Shown here: positions 1 to 7,188 of the stretch, piece by piece
Numbering within the stretch: the stretch's first letter is position 1
Layout of the letters: each line of letters begins with the position of its first letter
Assembly (NCBI GenBank): GCA_036558645.1
Contig: DATBFG010000105.1
Span: forward strand, 1-64,000
From: DATBFG01 sp036558645
GTDB lineage: Bacteria; Acidobacteriota; Terriglobia; Terriglobales; Acidobacteriaceae
Reading direction: 5' to 3'
DNA: 64,000 nucleotides
Notes under the pieces: model-generated
What the model saw: the letters and a program-made list of their open reading frames with translations, nothing else
Told to the model about the DNA's origin: nothing
Databases searched by the model: none
Translations under genes and position numbers: made by a program

Positions 1-126
1 AGCTCCGACAACCATGGCAAGAAGGATCCAGGTGCCGAGCGTGCGCCGGAAGCAAGCATATATAAAGAGCCCCGCGACCACAGCCCAATGAAACCATGGA
101 GAGGCGAGGATGGTGGCAAAGGCCAT
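1..126 (-). CDS. Membrane protein N-terminus (partial)
   Basis: An open frame of 42 codons starts at an ATG (124-126, minus strand) and runs off the left edge. An in-frame TGA lies six codons upstream of the ATG, so the start is well bounded. The peptide is hydrophobic and aromatic (motifs SPWFHW, GLFIYA, TWILLAMVVGA), with one likely membrane segment, a short basic turn (CFRRTLG) and the beginning of a second. This fits an integral membrane protein with a short periplasmic N-terminus. The family cannot be told from so short a piece, and the ribosome-binding site is weak. Confidence 0.45.
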   Translation of the reverse strand, partial: MAFATILASPWFHWAVVAGLFIYACFRRTLGTWILLAMVVGA

Positions 127-213
127 GGAGTCTGGATGAGAGTATCACGGAGGCCGTTAACCGCCGAGCACGCCAAGAACACCGAGCAAAGCCGAGAGGC
201 AGGAATACTGTTC

Positions 214-234
214 AGTCGTTAGTCGTTTGTCGTT
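214..234. repeat. Three tandem heptamers (GTCGTT core)
   Basis: Three 7-bp units with the core GTCGTT follow one another (214-220, 221-227, 228-234) in the non-coding stretch upstream of thiG. It is a short simple repeat, and no function is claimed. The rest of 127-382 shows no gene and no TPP-riboswitch (THI-box) signature. Confidence 0.6.
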
Positions 235-382
235 GGGCAAGAAACAGGTCCTTAGCCGCGCTCGGTTGATGGGCCACTTTTCTCAGGATGACTAGTCTTC
301 CCCCTGACCATCTTGGGCTCGAGTCGCAGGCTTTTTCGCGGGGTCTACGCCCGAGTGGCCTGAACTTCATTACAATATTTGC

Positions 383-1156
383 ATGAGGGACGCATTCATC
401 ATTGCTGGCCGAGAGTTCCGCTCCCGCTTGATCGTGGGCACGGGAAAGTACAAGTCCTTTCAGGAAACCGGGCGCGCACTGGAAGCGAGTGGCGCTGATA
501 TGGTGACCGTCGCCGTCCGGCGTGTGAACCTGGACCGCAGTAAGGAGTCATTGCTCGACTATATCGATCCTAAGAAGTATTTCCTGTTGCCGAACACCGC
601 GGGTTGCTACACGGCAGACGAAGCGATCCGCACAGCCCGATTGGGACGTGAAGTTGGCATTTCGGACTGGGTCAAGCTGGAGGTGATCGGCGATCAGGCT
701 ACGCTTTATCCCGATGTACAGGCAACGCTCGAAGCAACGAGTGTGCTGGTGAAAGAGGGATTCACGGTCCTTCCCTACACTTCTGATGACATCGTGTTCG
801 CCAAGCGGCTTCTAGATGCTGGCGCGAGCGCCATCATGCCACTGGGCGCGCCGATTGGCAGCGGTCTGGGAATACAGAATGCGGCGCACATCCGCATCCT
901 GCGGGAGATGATCACCGGGGTTCCAGTAATCGTCGATGCGGGAGTCGGGACGGCCTCCGATGCAACCATCGCGATGGAACTGGGAGCAGATGCTGTACTG
1001 ATGAACACCGGCATAGCCAACGCGCAAGACCCGGTGCTCATGGCCGAAGCCATGAAAAATGGCGTGCTGGCGGGACGCCAAGCCTACATGGCAGGACGTA
1101 TGGAAAAGAAACTCTACGCGACAGCCAGCTCACCACTCGAAGGCGTGGTGCGGTGA
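383..1156 (+). CDS. thiG: Thiazole synthase ThiG
   Basis: ThiG condenses 1-deoxy-xylulose-5-phosphate, dehydroglycine and ThiS-thiocarboxylate sulfur into the thiazole phosphate of thiamine, in the cytoplasm. The 257-residue length is normal for the family. The (beta/alpha)8 barrel signatures are clear: SRLIVGTGKY near residue 15, the Schiff-base lysine in WVKLE (Lys98), LPYTSDD, MPLGAPIGSGLG, the phosphate-binding VIVDAGVGTASDA and the AVLMNTGIA strand. No thiS, thiF, thiE or thiO lies nearby, so it stands alone here and its partners must be elsewhere. A bidirectional terminator follows. Confidence 0.96.
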   Translation: MRDAFIIAGREFRSRLIVGTGKYKSFQETGRALEASGADMVTVAVRRVNLDRSKESLLDYIDPKKYFLLPNTAGCYTADEAIRTARLGREVGISDWVKLEVIGDQATLYPDVQATLEATSVLVKEGFTVLPYTSDDIVFAKRLLDAGASAIMPLGAPIGSGLGIQNAAHIRILREMITGVPVIVDAGVGTASDATIAMELGADAVLMNTGIANAQDPVLMAEAMKNGVLAGRQAYMAGRMEKKLYATASSPLEGVVR

Positions 1157-1203
1157 GTACAGTCACGGTCGCGGAAGATCCCACCTAAACGCTGCAAAAA
1201 GTA

Positions 1204-1228
1204 AAGGCGACCCACGCGGGGTCGCCTT
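1204..1228. terminator. Bidirectional hairpin terminator
   Basis: A perfect 10-bp stem (1204-1213 with 1219-1228) closes a 5-nt loop. It is followed on the plus strand by a CT-rich tract and on the minus strand by TTTACTTTTT. It lies between the convergent thiG and the small secreted gene and should end both transcripts. Confidence 0.85.
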
Positions 1229-1247
1229 CTTCTTTCCGAAAATCAGT

Positions 1248-1571
1248 TCAAAGCATCTTGGCGCTGTCCACGTGGATGGAGTCGCCATTCACTTTGCCGG
1301 TCACGGCGACGTGATGTCTCTCATGGCCCTTAAGTGCGTCGGGATTATCAACAGTCAAGATCTTCTGATCGCTGTCGGTGACCACGACCATCTTTGCGCC
1401 TTTCTCGATGCACTTCTTGGTGCAAGCCTCGGAGCCTTCCTTGGCCCCTTTCACACCACATTGAGAATCGCTAACCCACCCGTTGACCGTTTCGTTAGGG
1501 CTTGCGTATGAAAACGTCAGCGTGAACGCTACCAGGGAGAGGACAAGCAATAGCCACAGCAATTTCTTCAT
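1248..1571 (-). CDS. Small secreted protein
   Basis: A 107-residue exported protein of unknown function. The start at 1571 is preferred because AGGAG lies about 10 nt upstream and the peptide then opens with a normal signal sequence (MKKLLWLLLVL, hydrophobic to about residue 20, likely cleavage after SYA). An upstream in-frame ATG at 1607 would add only a basic tail. The mature part contains a motif WVSDSQCG, two further cysteines (EACTKKC) and an AVTGKVNGDSIHV strand pattern, suggesting a small beta-rich fold with disulfides. Similar short Cys-containing secreted proteins are common in acidobacteria, but I cannot name a function. Confidence 0.8.
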   Translation of the reverse strand: MKKLLWLLLVLSLVAFTLTFSYASPNETVNGWVSDSQCGVKGAKEGSEACTKKCIEKGAKMVVVTDSDQKILTVDNPDALKGHERHHVAVTGKVNGDSIHVDSAKML

Positions 1572-1739
1572 AGCAGAATTTCTCCTGACCTTGCGGCGTC
1601 GCCGCAATTTTCATGCTTGATGCGTGCCACGGTGCCGCCTTCACCAATCAACGCGGGAGTCCTACGATCGTTGCAAGCACCCAAGCGGCGGAACTATATC
1701 ACAGCCAGTTGTAACAGGATGTAAATTCTGTGGGTCGAG

Positions 1740-2210
1740 CTACTTGCGAGCAGCACGGTCGTTGGTTCGGGCCGGCGGAGGAGAAGTCGGAGTTACGTAC
1801 ACGTATTCACCCGGTCGCGTGTAGTGCAATTGTTCACGCGCTTCCTTTTCTATCGTTTCTGGATCGGTTTTCAGAGACTTGATTCGATCGGTATAGCTGT
1901 CGTTATCTTTGTGAAGCTGATCTAGTTGTTGCCGCAGGTCCTGGTACTCCGATTTCTTTTGGCGATATACCACCATGCCATTGGCGCCAAACATAACGTG
2001 GACAAACAACCATACAGTCAGCACCGCAACCATCGTGGTGGCCAGCCTGCGCCTCGAAGTGTAGAGCCACATCATTGCAGGGCGCAGACGTTCCATAGAT
2101 CGGTCTGCCCAGGCTTCCGCCTGTGGCGCGCGGTTGACCAGCGCACGTACCCCGGCCTCTGAAGGCAGGATCTCGCGAAATTTCTTCAGCCGGGTCACCT
2201 GAAAGTCCAT
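1740..2210 (-). CDS. FtsB/DivIC-like septum formation initiator
   Basis: This is a bitopic protein of the FtsB/DivIC group, which in other bacteria forms part of the FtsQLB divisome complex. From the ATG at 2210 it has about 55 cytoplasmic residues, one membrane helix (about residues 58-75, TMVAVLTVWLFVHVMFG), then the characteristic coiled coil (EYQDLRQQLDQLHKDN) and the conserved EAREQLHYTRPGEYVYV tail. The family's usual length is 90-120 residues, so the N-terminal cytoplasmic extension is long. A GTG four codons upstream (2222) is the alternative start. Neighbours are unrelated. Confidence 0.85.
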   Translation of the reverse strand: MDFQVTRLKKFREILPSEAGVRALVNRAPQAEAWADRSMERLRPAMMWLYTSRRRLATTMVAVLTVWLFVHVMFGANGMVVYRQKKSEYQDLRQQLDQLHKDNDSYTDRIKSLKTDPETIEKEAREQLHYTRPGEYVYVTPTSPPPARTNDRAARK

Positions 2211-2500
2211 GGTTGTCCGCACAGCAGCCGTGCGAGCGCGGCCGCGCGTTGTAGAGACACAACTTTTTAGTGAACGTCTCCTTGGGTTGAAACGTCAAGC
2301 AGAAGTTCTTCCATTTGTTGAAGGAGGAACCAACATTGGCAAGTTGCACCAATTCAACTGCAGATCCAGCAACTCACCTCTAGTCTAGTTGGAGCCGGAC
2401 CGACGCCTGGTGGCTTGATTTGAATTGGCCCACGCTTTCTCTACAATTGGAGGCCCGAGATTTCGGCGAATGACCGTAGATCTCTATCGTTCGCTGATGG
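2211..2500. other. Intergenic region between ftsB-like and cutA
   Basis: This divergent spacer must hold promoters for the FtsB-like gene (minus) and cutA (plus). I see no convincing promoter hexamers, hairpin or small gene. The open frames that cross it are antisense shadows with atypical composition. Confidence 0.4.
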
Positions 2501-2824
2501 ATGCTTATGACCAACAACAAGCTCGTCCTCACCACCGCCGGATCGAAAGAAGAGGCTCACAAGATTGCACACACGCTGGTTGAGCGACGTCTCGCCGCCT
2601 GTGTCAACATCGTCCCACAAATCGAATCAGTGTACCGATGGCAGGGAAAGATCGAAGAGTCGCAGGAGTTCCTGCTCCTGATCAAGACATTCGGCACGGC
2701 AATCGGCAGAGTCTGCGAAACGATCAAGGAATTGCACTCATATGAAATGCCGGAGTGCATTGCCTTCGCCATTGAAAGCGGCAGCCTGGCTTGTTTGAAG
2801 TGGATCGATGAGTCGGTGCGTTAG
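2501..2824 (+). CDS. cutA: Divalent-cation tolerance protein CutA1
   Basis: CutA1 is a small trimeric ferredoxin-like-fold protein linked to tolerance of copper and other divalent cations; its exact role is unsettled. The 107 residues match the family in length, with the hallmarks AHTLVERRLAACVNIVPQI, SVYRWQGKIEESQEFLLLIKT and HSYEMPECIAF. Two starts are possible, ATG at 2501 or ATG at 2507 (peptide MTNNKLVL); both lack a strong Shine-Dalgarno. It is followed by a 54-bp inverted-repeat element and a YjbR gene. Confidence 0.93.
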   Translation: MLMTNNKLVLTTAGSKEEAHKIAHTLVERRLAACVNIVPQIESVYRWQGKIEESQEFLLLIKTFGTAIGRVCETIKELHSYEMPECIAFAIESGSLACLKWIDESVR

Positions 2825-2847
2825 TTGTTGGTCGATGGAGCGCAAGC

Positions 2848-2901
2848 ATTTGTCGTTCTGCAGCGAACCGCAAGTCCCTCGCTGCGCTCGGGATGACAAA
2901 T
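2848..2901. repeat. 54-bp inverted-repeat (REP/MITE-like) element
   Basis: ATTTGTC (2848-2854) and GACAAAT (2895-2901) form exact 7-bp terminal inverted repeats. The interior has the form CCTCGCTGCGCTCGGG, the kind of short interspersed palindromic sequence often seen in intergenic spaces of acidobacterial and other genomes. Only one copy is visible here, so 'interspersed repeat' is an inference. Confidence 0.5.
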
Positions 2902-2923
2902 TCCTGGGGCTAGGAATGTCGTG

Positions 2924-3289
2924 ATGAAAGCGTCCGATTTTCGCCGAATCGCGTTGAGCTTGGAAGGCGCGGAGGAAGGCTCGCATATGGGTGCGGCTGA
3001 CTTCCGTGTGGGCGGGCGAATTTTCGCGACGCTGGCCTCGGAGAAGCAGGGCTACGGAAATCTCATGCTTACGCTGGAGCAGCAAGCAGCCTTCGTCAGC
3101 GAATTGCCGGAAGTGTTTCTCCCGATTCCCGGCGGATGGGGAAGGATGGGCATGACGCACATTCGCCTCGCAAAGGCGGATCAAGACGTGCTGGAGGGAG
3201 CGCTACGAACCGCGTGGATGCTCAGGAAAGAAAAGAACGCGAAGAAGGCAGCAGGTAGGCCGGGAAGGAAAAACACCCGGCGAAGATAG
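2924..3289 (+). CDS. MmcQ/YjbR family protein
   Basis: A 121-residue cytoplasmic protein of the MmcQ/YjbR (CyaY-like fold) family, whose biochemical role is not established. Typical features are LSLEGAEEGSHMG at the N-terminus, DFRVGGRIFATL, the LMLTLEQQAAFVSE stretch and GGWGRMGMTHIRL. The tail after about residue 100 is a Lys/Arg-rich extension. ATG at 2924 is preferred to the GTG one codon earlier because AGGAA sits 7-8 nt upstream of it. It converges with arsC, whose stop is 9 nt away. Confidence 0.85.
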   Translation: MKASDFRRIALSLEGAEEGSHMGAADFRVGGRIFATLASEKQGYGNLMLTLEQQAAFVSELPEVFLPIPGGWGRMGMTHIRLAKADQDVLEGALRTAWMLRKEKNAKKAAGRPGRKNTRRR

Positions 3290-3298
3290 CTCCTCGGC

Positions 3299-3814
3299 TT
3301 ACCTCCCCGGCGCGACCGGTGAGGTTGATTGAGCGATGATATCGAGCTCTCGCTTAAGCGCGAGGTTATCGAGAGCCTGGAATGGAATGCAGAGGAAAAG
3401 GCCGATTCTCCGTTCCAATACGAAGAAAGCCTCTCGAAAGGCGCGCTCTACATCAATGCTGCTACCACGAACAGCAGCCGGGTCGGGAACGCTCCAGTGA
3501 GCTGTTACCGGTTGTCCCGGCCATGTGGGACAGACTTCGTTCGCAGCGTTATCACAAACCGTGAACACGAAATCGAGCTTGGGAGCGCCTCGCTGCGAGA
3601 ACTCGTTCCAACTCTTGCTTCGGAGACCTGCAAACGGAACGTGGGACCGTTCGAGTTGGTGTAGTGCTTCGGGACGCACAGTCCCGGCTGGATGGCTGCC
3701 TGCGCTGTAGGCCGTGAAGTTCGGCTTCCCTTTGAAGTTCAAGATAGCTTCGGCAAGAATCGAGCGTGCCGAGTTGCCGGTGCACAGAAAAAGGACGTTG
3801 TAGTGTTTTTCCAT
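3299..3814 (-). CDS. arsC: Arsenate reductase ArsC (LMW-phosphatase type)
   Basis: Reduces arsenate to arsenite in the cytoplasm. The N-terminal P-loop CTGNSARS (catalytic Cys11) follows the VLFLC strand. Further features are TAYSAGSHPAG, KSWNEF, the FVFTVCDNAANEVCP segment with redox cysteines, and HWSVPDPA. These mark the low-molecular-weight-phosphatase-type enzyme, which is usually thioredoxin-coupled. The start at 3814 is chosen because GGGGAG precedes it and the P-loop is then at the usual position; the longer frame to 3901 overlaps arsM. Length is 171 residues, slightly extended at the C-terminus. It is the last gene of arsR-arsM-arsC, 13 nt after arsM. Confidence 0.93.
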   Translation of the reverse strand: MEKHYNVLFLCTGNSARSILAEAILNFKGKPNFTAYSAGSHPAGTVRPEALHQLERSHVPFAGLRSKSWNEFSQRGAPKLDFVFTVCDNAANEVCPTWPGQPVTAHWSVPDPAAVRGSSIDVERAFREAFFVLERRIGLFLCIPFQALDNLALKRELDIIAQSTSPVAPGR

Positions 3815-3827
3815 TTGGAGCACTCCC

Positions 3828-4688
3828 CTACGAGCAGCACGTGGGGCCACAACAAGATTTCGTGTCGGCATTCTCGGGTTTGACAGCGCGCACAAAGGCA
3901 CTCATGAACTTCTTGTCTACTTGCGAGGCGATTGCGTCAACATCGACTCCTGCGGAGGCGAGAAATTCACGGGCCTCGTCGATCGCGTATATCCGCGTAG
4001 GCTCAACCTCGATACGATCAAAACCGGCAGCTTGCAGTTTCGAACGATATTCGGTTTCGTCCAGCGCTCCCGCAATGCAACCGACCCAGAGCAGAACCTT
4101 CTGCCGGATTTCATCGGGAATGGCGCCGCGCGTAACCACGTCTGAAACGGCAAAACGGCCGCCGGGCTTCAAGACCCGGAAGGCTTCGCGCAGCACGCGA
4201 TCCTTGTCAGCCGACAGATTGATTACACAGTTGGAGATGATGACGTCGACTGAATCGTCGGGTAGAGGAATGTTTTCGATCTCTCCTTTGAGGAACTCTA
4301 CATTCTCTGCTCCCGCCTTGTCTTTGTTCTCATTCGCGAGCGCCAACATCTCGTCGGTCATATCAAGACCGTAAGCTTTGCCTGTTGGTCCCACTCGACG
4401 GCCAGACAGGAGAACGTCGATTCCACCCCCGGAGCCAAGGTCGAGAACAATTTCGCCGGGATTTAACTTGGCAAGCGCAGTTGGGTTGCCACATCCGAGC
4501 GACGCGAGCATCGCTTCTTCGGGGATCTGTGAAGCCTCAGAGCTGTTGTAGAGATTAGAGGTGATCGGATCGCATGAGAGTCCGCTGGCGGGAGCCGCAC
4601 CACAACAGCTACTGCCTCCACTTTTCACACGCAGCGCGGCCTGACCATACTTTTCCTTCACCACTTCTTTAATGCCTGTAGTGTTCAC
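3828..4688 (-). CDS. arsM: Arsenite S-adenosylmethionine methyltransferase ArsM
   Basis: Methylates arsenite to methylated and volatile arsenicals using SAM. The 286-residue protein has the expected order: a Cys-rich N-terminus (SSCCG), the Rossmann SAM-binding strand VLDLGSGGGIDVLL, acidic DMTDEM, ISNCVINL with the conserved As(III)-binding Cys, KPGGRFAVSD, and WVGCIAGAL with the next As-binding Cys. The C-terminus adds CCGPTCC. It starts with GTG, preceded by AGGAGG. The start overlaps the arsR stop by four bases (GTGA), so translation is likely coupled. In this operon ArsC supplies arsenite and ArsM methylates it; no arsB/acr3 efflux gene is present. Confidence 0.95.
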   Translation of the reverse strand: MNTTGIKEVVKEKYGQAALRVKSGGSSCCGAAPASGLSCDPITSNLYNSSEASQIPEEAMLASLGCGNPTALAKLNPGEIVLDLGSGGGIDVLLSGRRVGPTGKAYGLDMTDEMLALANENKDKAGAENVEFLKGEIENIPLPDDSVDVIISNCVINLSADKDRVLREAFRVLKPGGRFAVSDVVTRGAIPDEIRQKVLLWVGCIAGALDETEYRSKLQAAGFDRIEVEPTRIYAIDEAREFLASAGVDVDAIASQVDKKFMSAFVRAVKPENADTKSCCGPTCCS

Positions 4689-5038
4689 TGTGTCCTCCTG
4701 TCAGTGATTTGGACGATGTCCCTTGGCTTGAGTGCCTTGTTTCGAGTGCAGCATTCGGCATAGAGGAATTGCAGGACCTCTTGTAAAGCCTCAGTATTTG
4801 CCGTGTATCGGAGAAAGGTGCCTTCACGATTGACTTGCACCAAATCTTCGTTCCGGAGCTTGTCGAGATGGTGCGATAGTGTGGAGTTCGGAATTTCAAG
4901 TTCTTCCTGAATCTCACCGACAACCATTCCTTCAGGATGGGCCGACAACAGCAGTTGCATGATGCGCAGCCTCGCTTCGGTCCCCATCGCTGAAAATCTG
5001 TCGGCATAGGTTGCGATCCGCTCTGGAGCCTTTTGCAT
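4685..5038 (-). CDS. arsR: ArsR-family repressor
   Basis: Winged-helix metalloregulator expected to repress the operon until arsenite binds. The 117-residue protein shows MGTEARLRIMQLLL (helix 1), an EIQEELEIPNSTLSHHLDKLRNEDLV recognition region, and a wing with REGTFLRYTAN. The classical ELCVCDL As-binding motif on the recognition helix is absent. A Cys pair lies near the C-terminus (AECCTRN), which suggests a C-terminal As(III) site as in other ArsR subtypes (inference). ATG at 5038 is preferred to TTG at 5104 because the DNA between them holds the operator and promoter-like sequence. No Shine-Dalgarno precedes 5038. Confidence 0.9.
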   Translation of the reverse strand: MQKAPERIATYADRFSAMGTEARLRIMQLLLSAHPEGMVVGEIQEELEIPNSTLSHHLDKLRNEDLVQVNREGTFLRYTANTEALQEVLQFLYAECCTRNKALKPRDIVQITDRRTQ

Positions 5039-5040
5039 AT

Positions 5041-5074
5041 TTCTATATTTGCAGAAATATAGAATATTAGTCAA
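5041..5074 (-). promoter_or_regulatory. arsR operator and overlapping promoter
   Basis: TTCTATATTT (5041-5050) and AAATATAGAA (5055-5064) form a perfect 10-bp inverted repeat around a 4-bp spacer, ending two bases before the arsR ATG. On the minus strand TTGACT (5074-5069) is a good -35. An AT-rich -10 would then lie inside the repeat, putting transcription initiation at or next to the ATG. Autoregulation by ArsR is expected for the family; the leaderless start is inferred. Confidence 0.7.
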
Positions 5075-5126
5075 GAAAAACGTTACCTCTGTAGCGGCTA
5101 GCAATTCCTAGACTTACGCGCGTTCA

Positions 5127-5915
5127 CTATGCTCTTGGCTTTTTCCCGCTCAGGTTCAGGCGCCAATAATCGAGGGAATAGGGTGGATCGTCGCTGGCTC
5201 CGGCGGCAGTGAGTTCGGCGATAAGTTGCCCGCGCGACGCTTGATCAGGAATTCGCTCGAGGTGACGGTGGAAGATCACGGATTCAATAAATTCTGAAAA
5301 ATGGCTGGCGTCCTCTAAAACTGTCGGAGCGGCTTCGAGGCTTGTCTCAACCTCCATGAACCCGGCGCGGCATAGACGCTCGCCAGCCGACTCGGCGTCG
5401 GAATAAAGCCAAGGCTCGACGAAACCGTCGAAGAAGGTGGCAAACTTCGGCGATGCCATGAGATGGTTGGCTCTGTCGCGGAGGCGCGCAAGGTTTGGAC
5501 CGCCGCCACATTGGGCGATCAGCCATCCGCCAGGGATCAGAGCATGGAATAGCTGCTCAAATAGCCGGTCATGGTCCATGACCCAATGAAAGGCGGCCGT
5601 ACTGAACACTCCATCGAATACCTGATCGAAAGGAAGAGACAAGAGATCAGCAGCGACAACCTGCAATCGGCCGCAGAAGCGCGGCTCGAGATTCTCGCGG
5701 GCCGTCCGTAGCATGTTTTGTGAGAGGTCAAGACCAATCACACGCCCCTTGGGAAGAGCCTCCAAAAGATCCGCGGTTAGGCGTCCGGTTCCGCAGCCGG
5801 CGTCAAGTAATGTCTCGTCGCCTCCCAATGCAACACGCGAGAGCACCTTCTTTCCCCAGCTAACCTGTGGACCGGAGATTCGATCGTAAGTCGAAGAATT
5901 CCACTCGCGCGTCAT
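5127..5915 (-). CDS. Class I SAM-dependent methyltransferase
   Basis: A 262-residue Rossmann methyltransferase. Motif I LLDAGCGTGRL, the acidic loop VIGLDLSQNM, motif II VFDGVFSTAAFHWV and IPGGWLIAQCGG are clear. The overall pattern (YDRISGPQVSWGKKVL at the start, FHWVMDHDRLF in the middle) resembles trans-aconitate methyltransferase-like and related small-molecule O-methyltransferases. The substrate cannot be read from the sequence. It begins 13 nt after the metB-like stop on the same strand and is probably the last gene of the cysK-metB transcript. Confidence 0.85.
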   Translation of the reverse strand: MTREWNSSTYDRISGPQVSWGKKVLSRVALGGDETLLDAGCGTGRLTADLLEALPKGRVIGLDLSQNMLRTARENLEPRFCGRLQVVAADLLSLPFDQVFDGVFSTAAFHWVMDHDRLFEQLFHALIPGGWLIAQCGGGPNLARLRDRANHLMASPKFATFFDGFVEPWLYSDAESAGERLCRAGFMEVETSLEAAPTVLEDASHFSEFIESVIFHRHLERIPDQASRGQLIAELTAAGASDDPPYSLDYWRLNLSGKKPRA

Positions 5916-5928
5916 CGAGTAACCGGTC

Positions 5929-7089
5929 CTATATTGCGCTCAATGCCTGGTCAAGGTCGGTGACGATGTCTTCCACGTTTTCGATGCCAACCGAGATTCG
6001 GACCATGCCGTCGGTGATGCCGATAGCACGTCTTCCCTTCTCTCCCAGTGCGGCATGCGTCATCGTCGCCGGATGGGAAATCAAAGTTTCAACTCCGCCC
6101 AACGATTCGCCGAGAGAACATACGCGAACCCGCTTCAACATCCGGTTAGCGTTGGAACGTGATCCGGTCTCAAAGGTAATCATCGATCCGAATCCCGTCA
6201 TCTGCTTCCTGGCCAATTGGTATTGAGGATGGTCGGGCAGGCCGGGATAGAAGACTTTCCGGACTTTCTTATGTCGGGACAAGTACTCCGCCACCAGGCG
6301 TCCATTGCGATCGTGCTGTTCCATGCGCACTGCCAGCGTCTTCACGCCGCGCAGCACCAGCCAGCATTCAAACGGAGAGAGTATCGCGCCAGCGGCTTTC
6401 TGGAGGAAGGCTAACTTCTCGGCTTGCTCGGCCTTGGTGCAGACGACAACGCCGCCTAATCCATCGCTGTGTCCATTGAGGAACTTCGTGGTCGAGTGGA
6501 CCACCATATCCGCGCCCAAGGCTATCGGCTTTTGAAAGTAGGGAGACATGAATGTGTTGTCGACCACGAGCTCGACTTTTCTGCGGCGGCAGATACGGCT
6601 GATTGCCTGGATATCGCTAATGGACATCATCGGATTGGTCGGGGTCTCGATGTACACCATGCGGGTGTTCTTGCGGAAAGCACGCTCAACGTTTCCAGCT
6701 TCGGAGCTATCGACGTAAGAAAACTCCATGCCGAAGTCGCTCAACACCTGGTTGAACAGGCGAGGCACTCCACCGTAGAGATCGTTTCCGCAAACCACGT
6801 GATCACCGGACTTGTACATGGTAGCGATCGCGTTGATGGCCGCCATGCCGCTGGCGAATACCCGCGCGGTACTTCCTCCTTCGAGGGCTGCGAGATTTTG
6901 TTCGAGGCGATCACGGGTCGGGTTTGAGACACGTGAATACTCGTATCCCTTGTGCTTGCCCAGTTCTTCCTGAACATAGGTGGAGGTTGGATAGATCGGG
7001 ACCGTAACCGATCCGGTCAAAGGATCGGGTTCCTGGCCGGAATGAACGGCGAGCGTAGCAAACCCGGGGCGCTGTCTTTTATTGAACAT
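5929..7089 (-). CDS. metB: Cystathionine gamma-synthase/lyase family PLP enzyme
   Basis: Cys/Met-metabolism PLP enzyme, 386 residues. Visible signatures are YPTSTYVQEELG, YEYSRVSNPTRDRLEQNLAALEGG, FASGMAAI, CGNDLYGGVPRLF, YIETPTNPMM, the PLP-lysine segment STTKFLNGHSD, and SLGGVETLISHPATMTHA. This pattern covers cystathionine gamma-synthase (MetB) and gamma-lyase/MccB; sequence alone does not separate them. The upstream O-acetylserine sulfhydrylase suggests cysteine-homocysteine interconversion. AGGA lies 7 nt before the ATG. No SAM riboswitch is apparent in the 97-nt leader. Confidence 0.88.
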   Translation of the reverse strand: MFNKRQRPGFATLAVHSGQEPDPLTGSVTVPIYPTSTYVQEELGKHKGYEYSRVSNPTRDRLEQNLAALEGGSTARVFASGMAAINAIATMYKSGDHVVCGNDLYGGVPRLFNQVLSDFGMEFSYVDSSEAGNVERAFRKNTRMVYIETPTNPMMSISDIQAISRICRRRKVELVVDNTFMSPYFQKPIALGADMVVHSTTKFLNGHSDGLGGVVVCTKAEQAEKLAFLQKAAGAILSPFECWLVLRGVKTLAVRMEQHDRNGRLVAEYLSRHKKVRKVFYPGLPDHPQYQLARKQMTGFGSMITFETGSRSNANRMLKRVRVCSLGESLGGVETLISHPATMTHAALGEKGRRAIGITDGMVRISVGIENVEDIVTDLDQALSAI

Positions 7090-7153
7090 GCAATGTCCTG
7101 CAAATGGAATTTAGAGAATTAGGTGATGTCCGTCGCGAGATGGATTCAACCCC

Positions 7154-7188
7154 AGCCTTAAAGGGGCCCCACCCCGCATAACAAGGCT
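7154..7188. other. GC-rich inverted repeat after cysK stop
   Basis: AGCCTT (7154-7159) and AAGGCT (7183-7188) can pair around an interior containing the self-complementary GGGGCCCC. The hairpin sits at the cysK stop codon and has no T-tract, so it may act as an mRNA-stabilising or attenuating structure between cysK and metB rather than a true terminator. Confidence 0.35.

Noticed and set aside
127..382. TPP riboswitch upstream of thiG
   Set aside because: The conserved CUGAGA and related THI-box core sequences are not found in the leader.
7090..7186. SAM riboswitch upstream of metB
   Set aside because: The spacer is under 100 nt and is mostly occupied by a GC-rich hairpin without the conserved SAM-I core.
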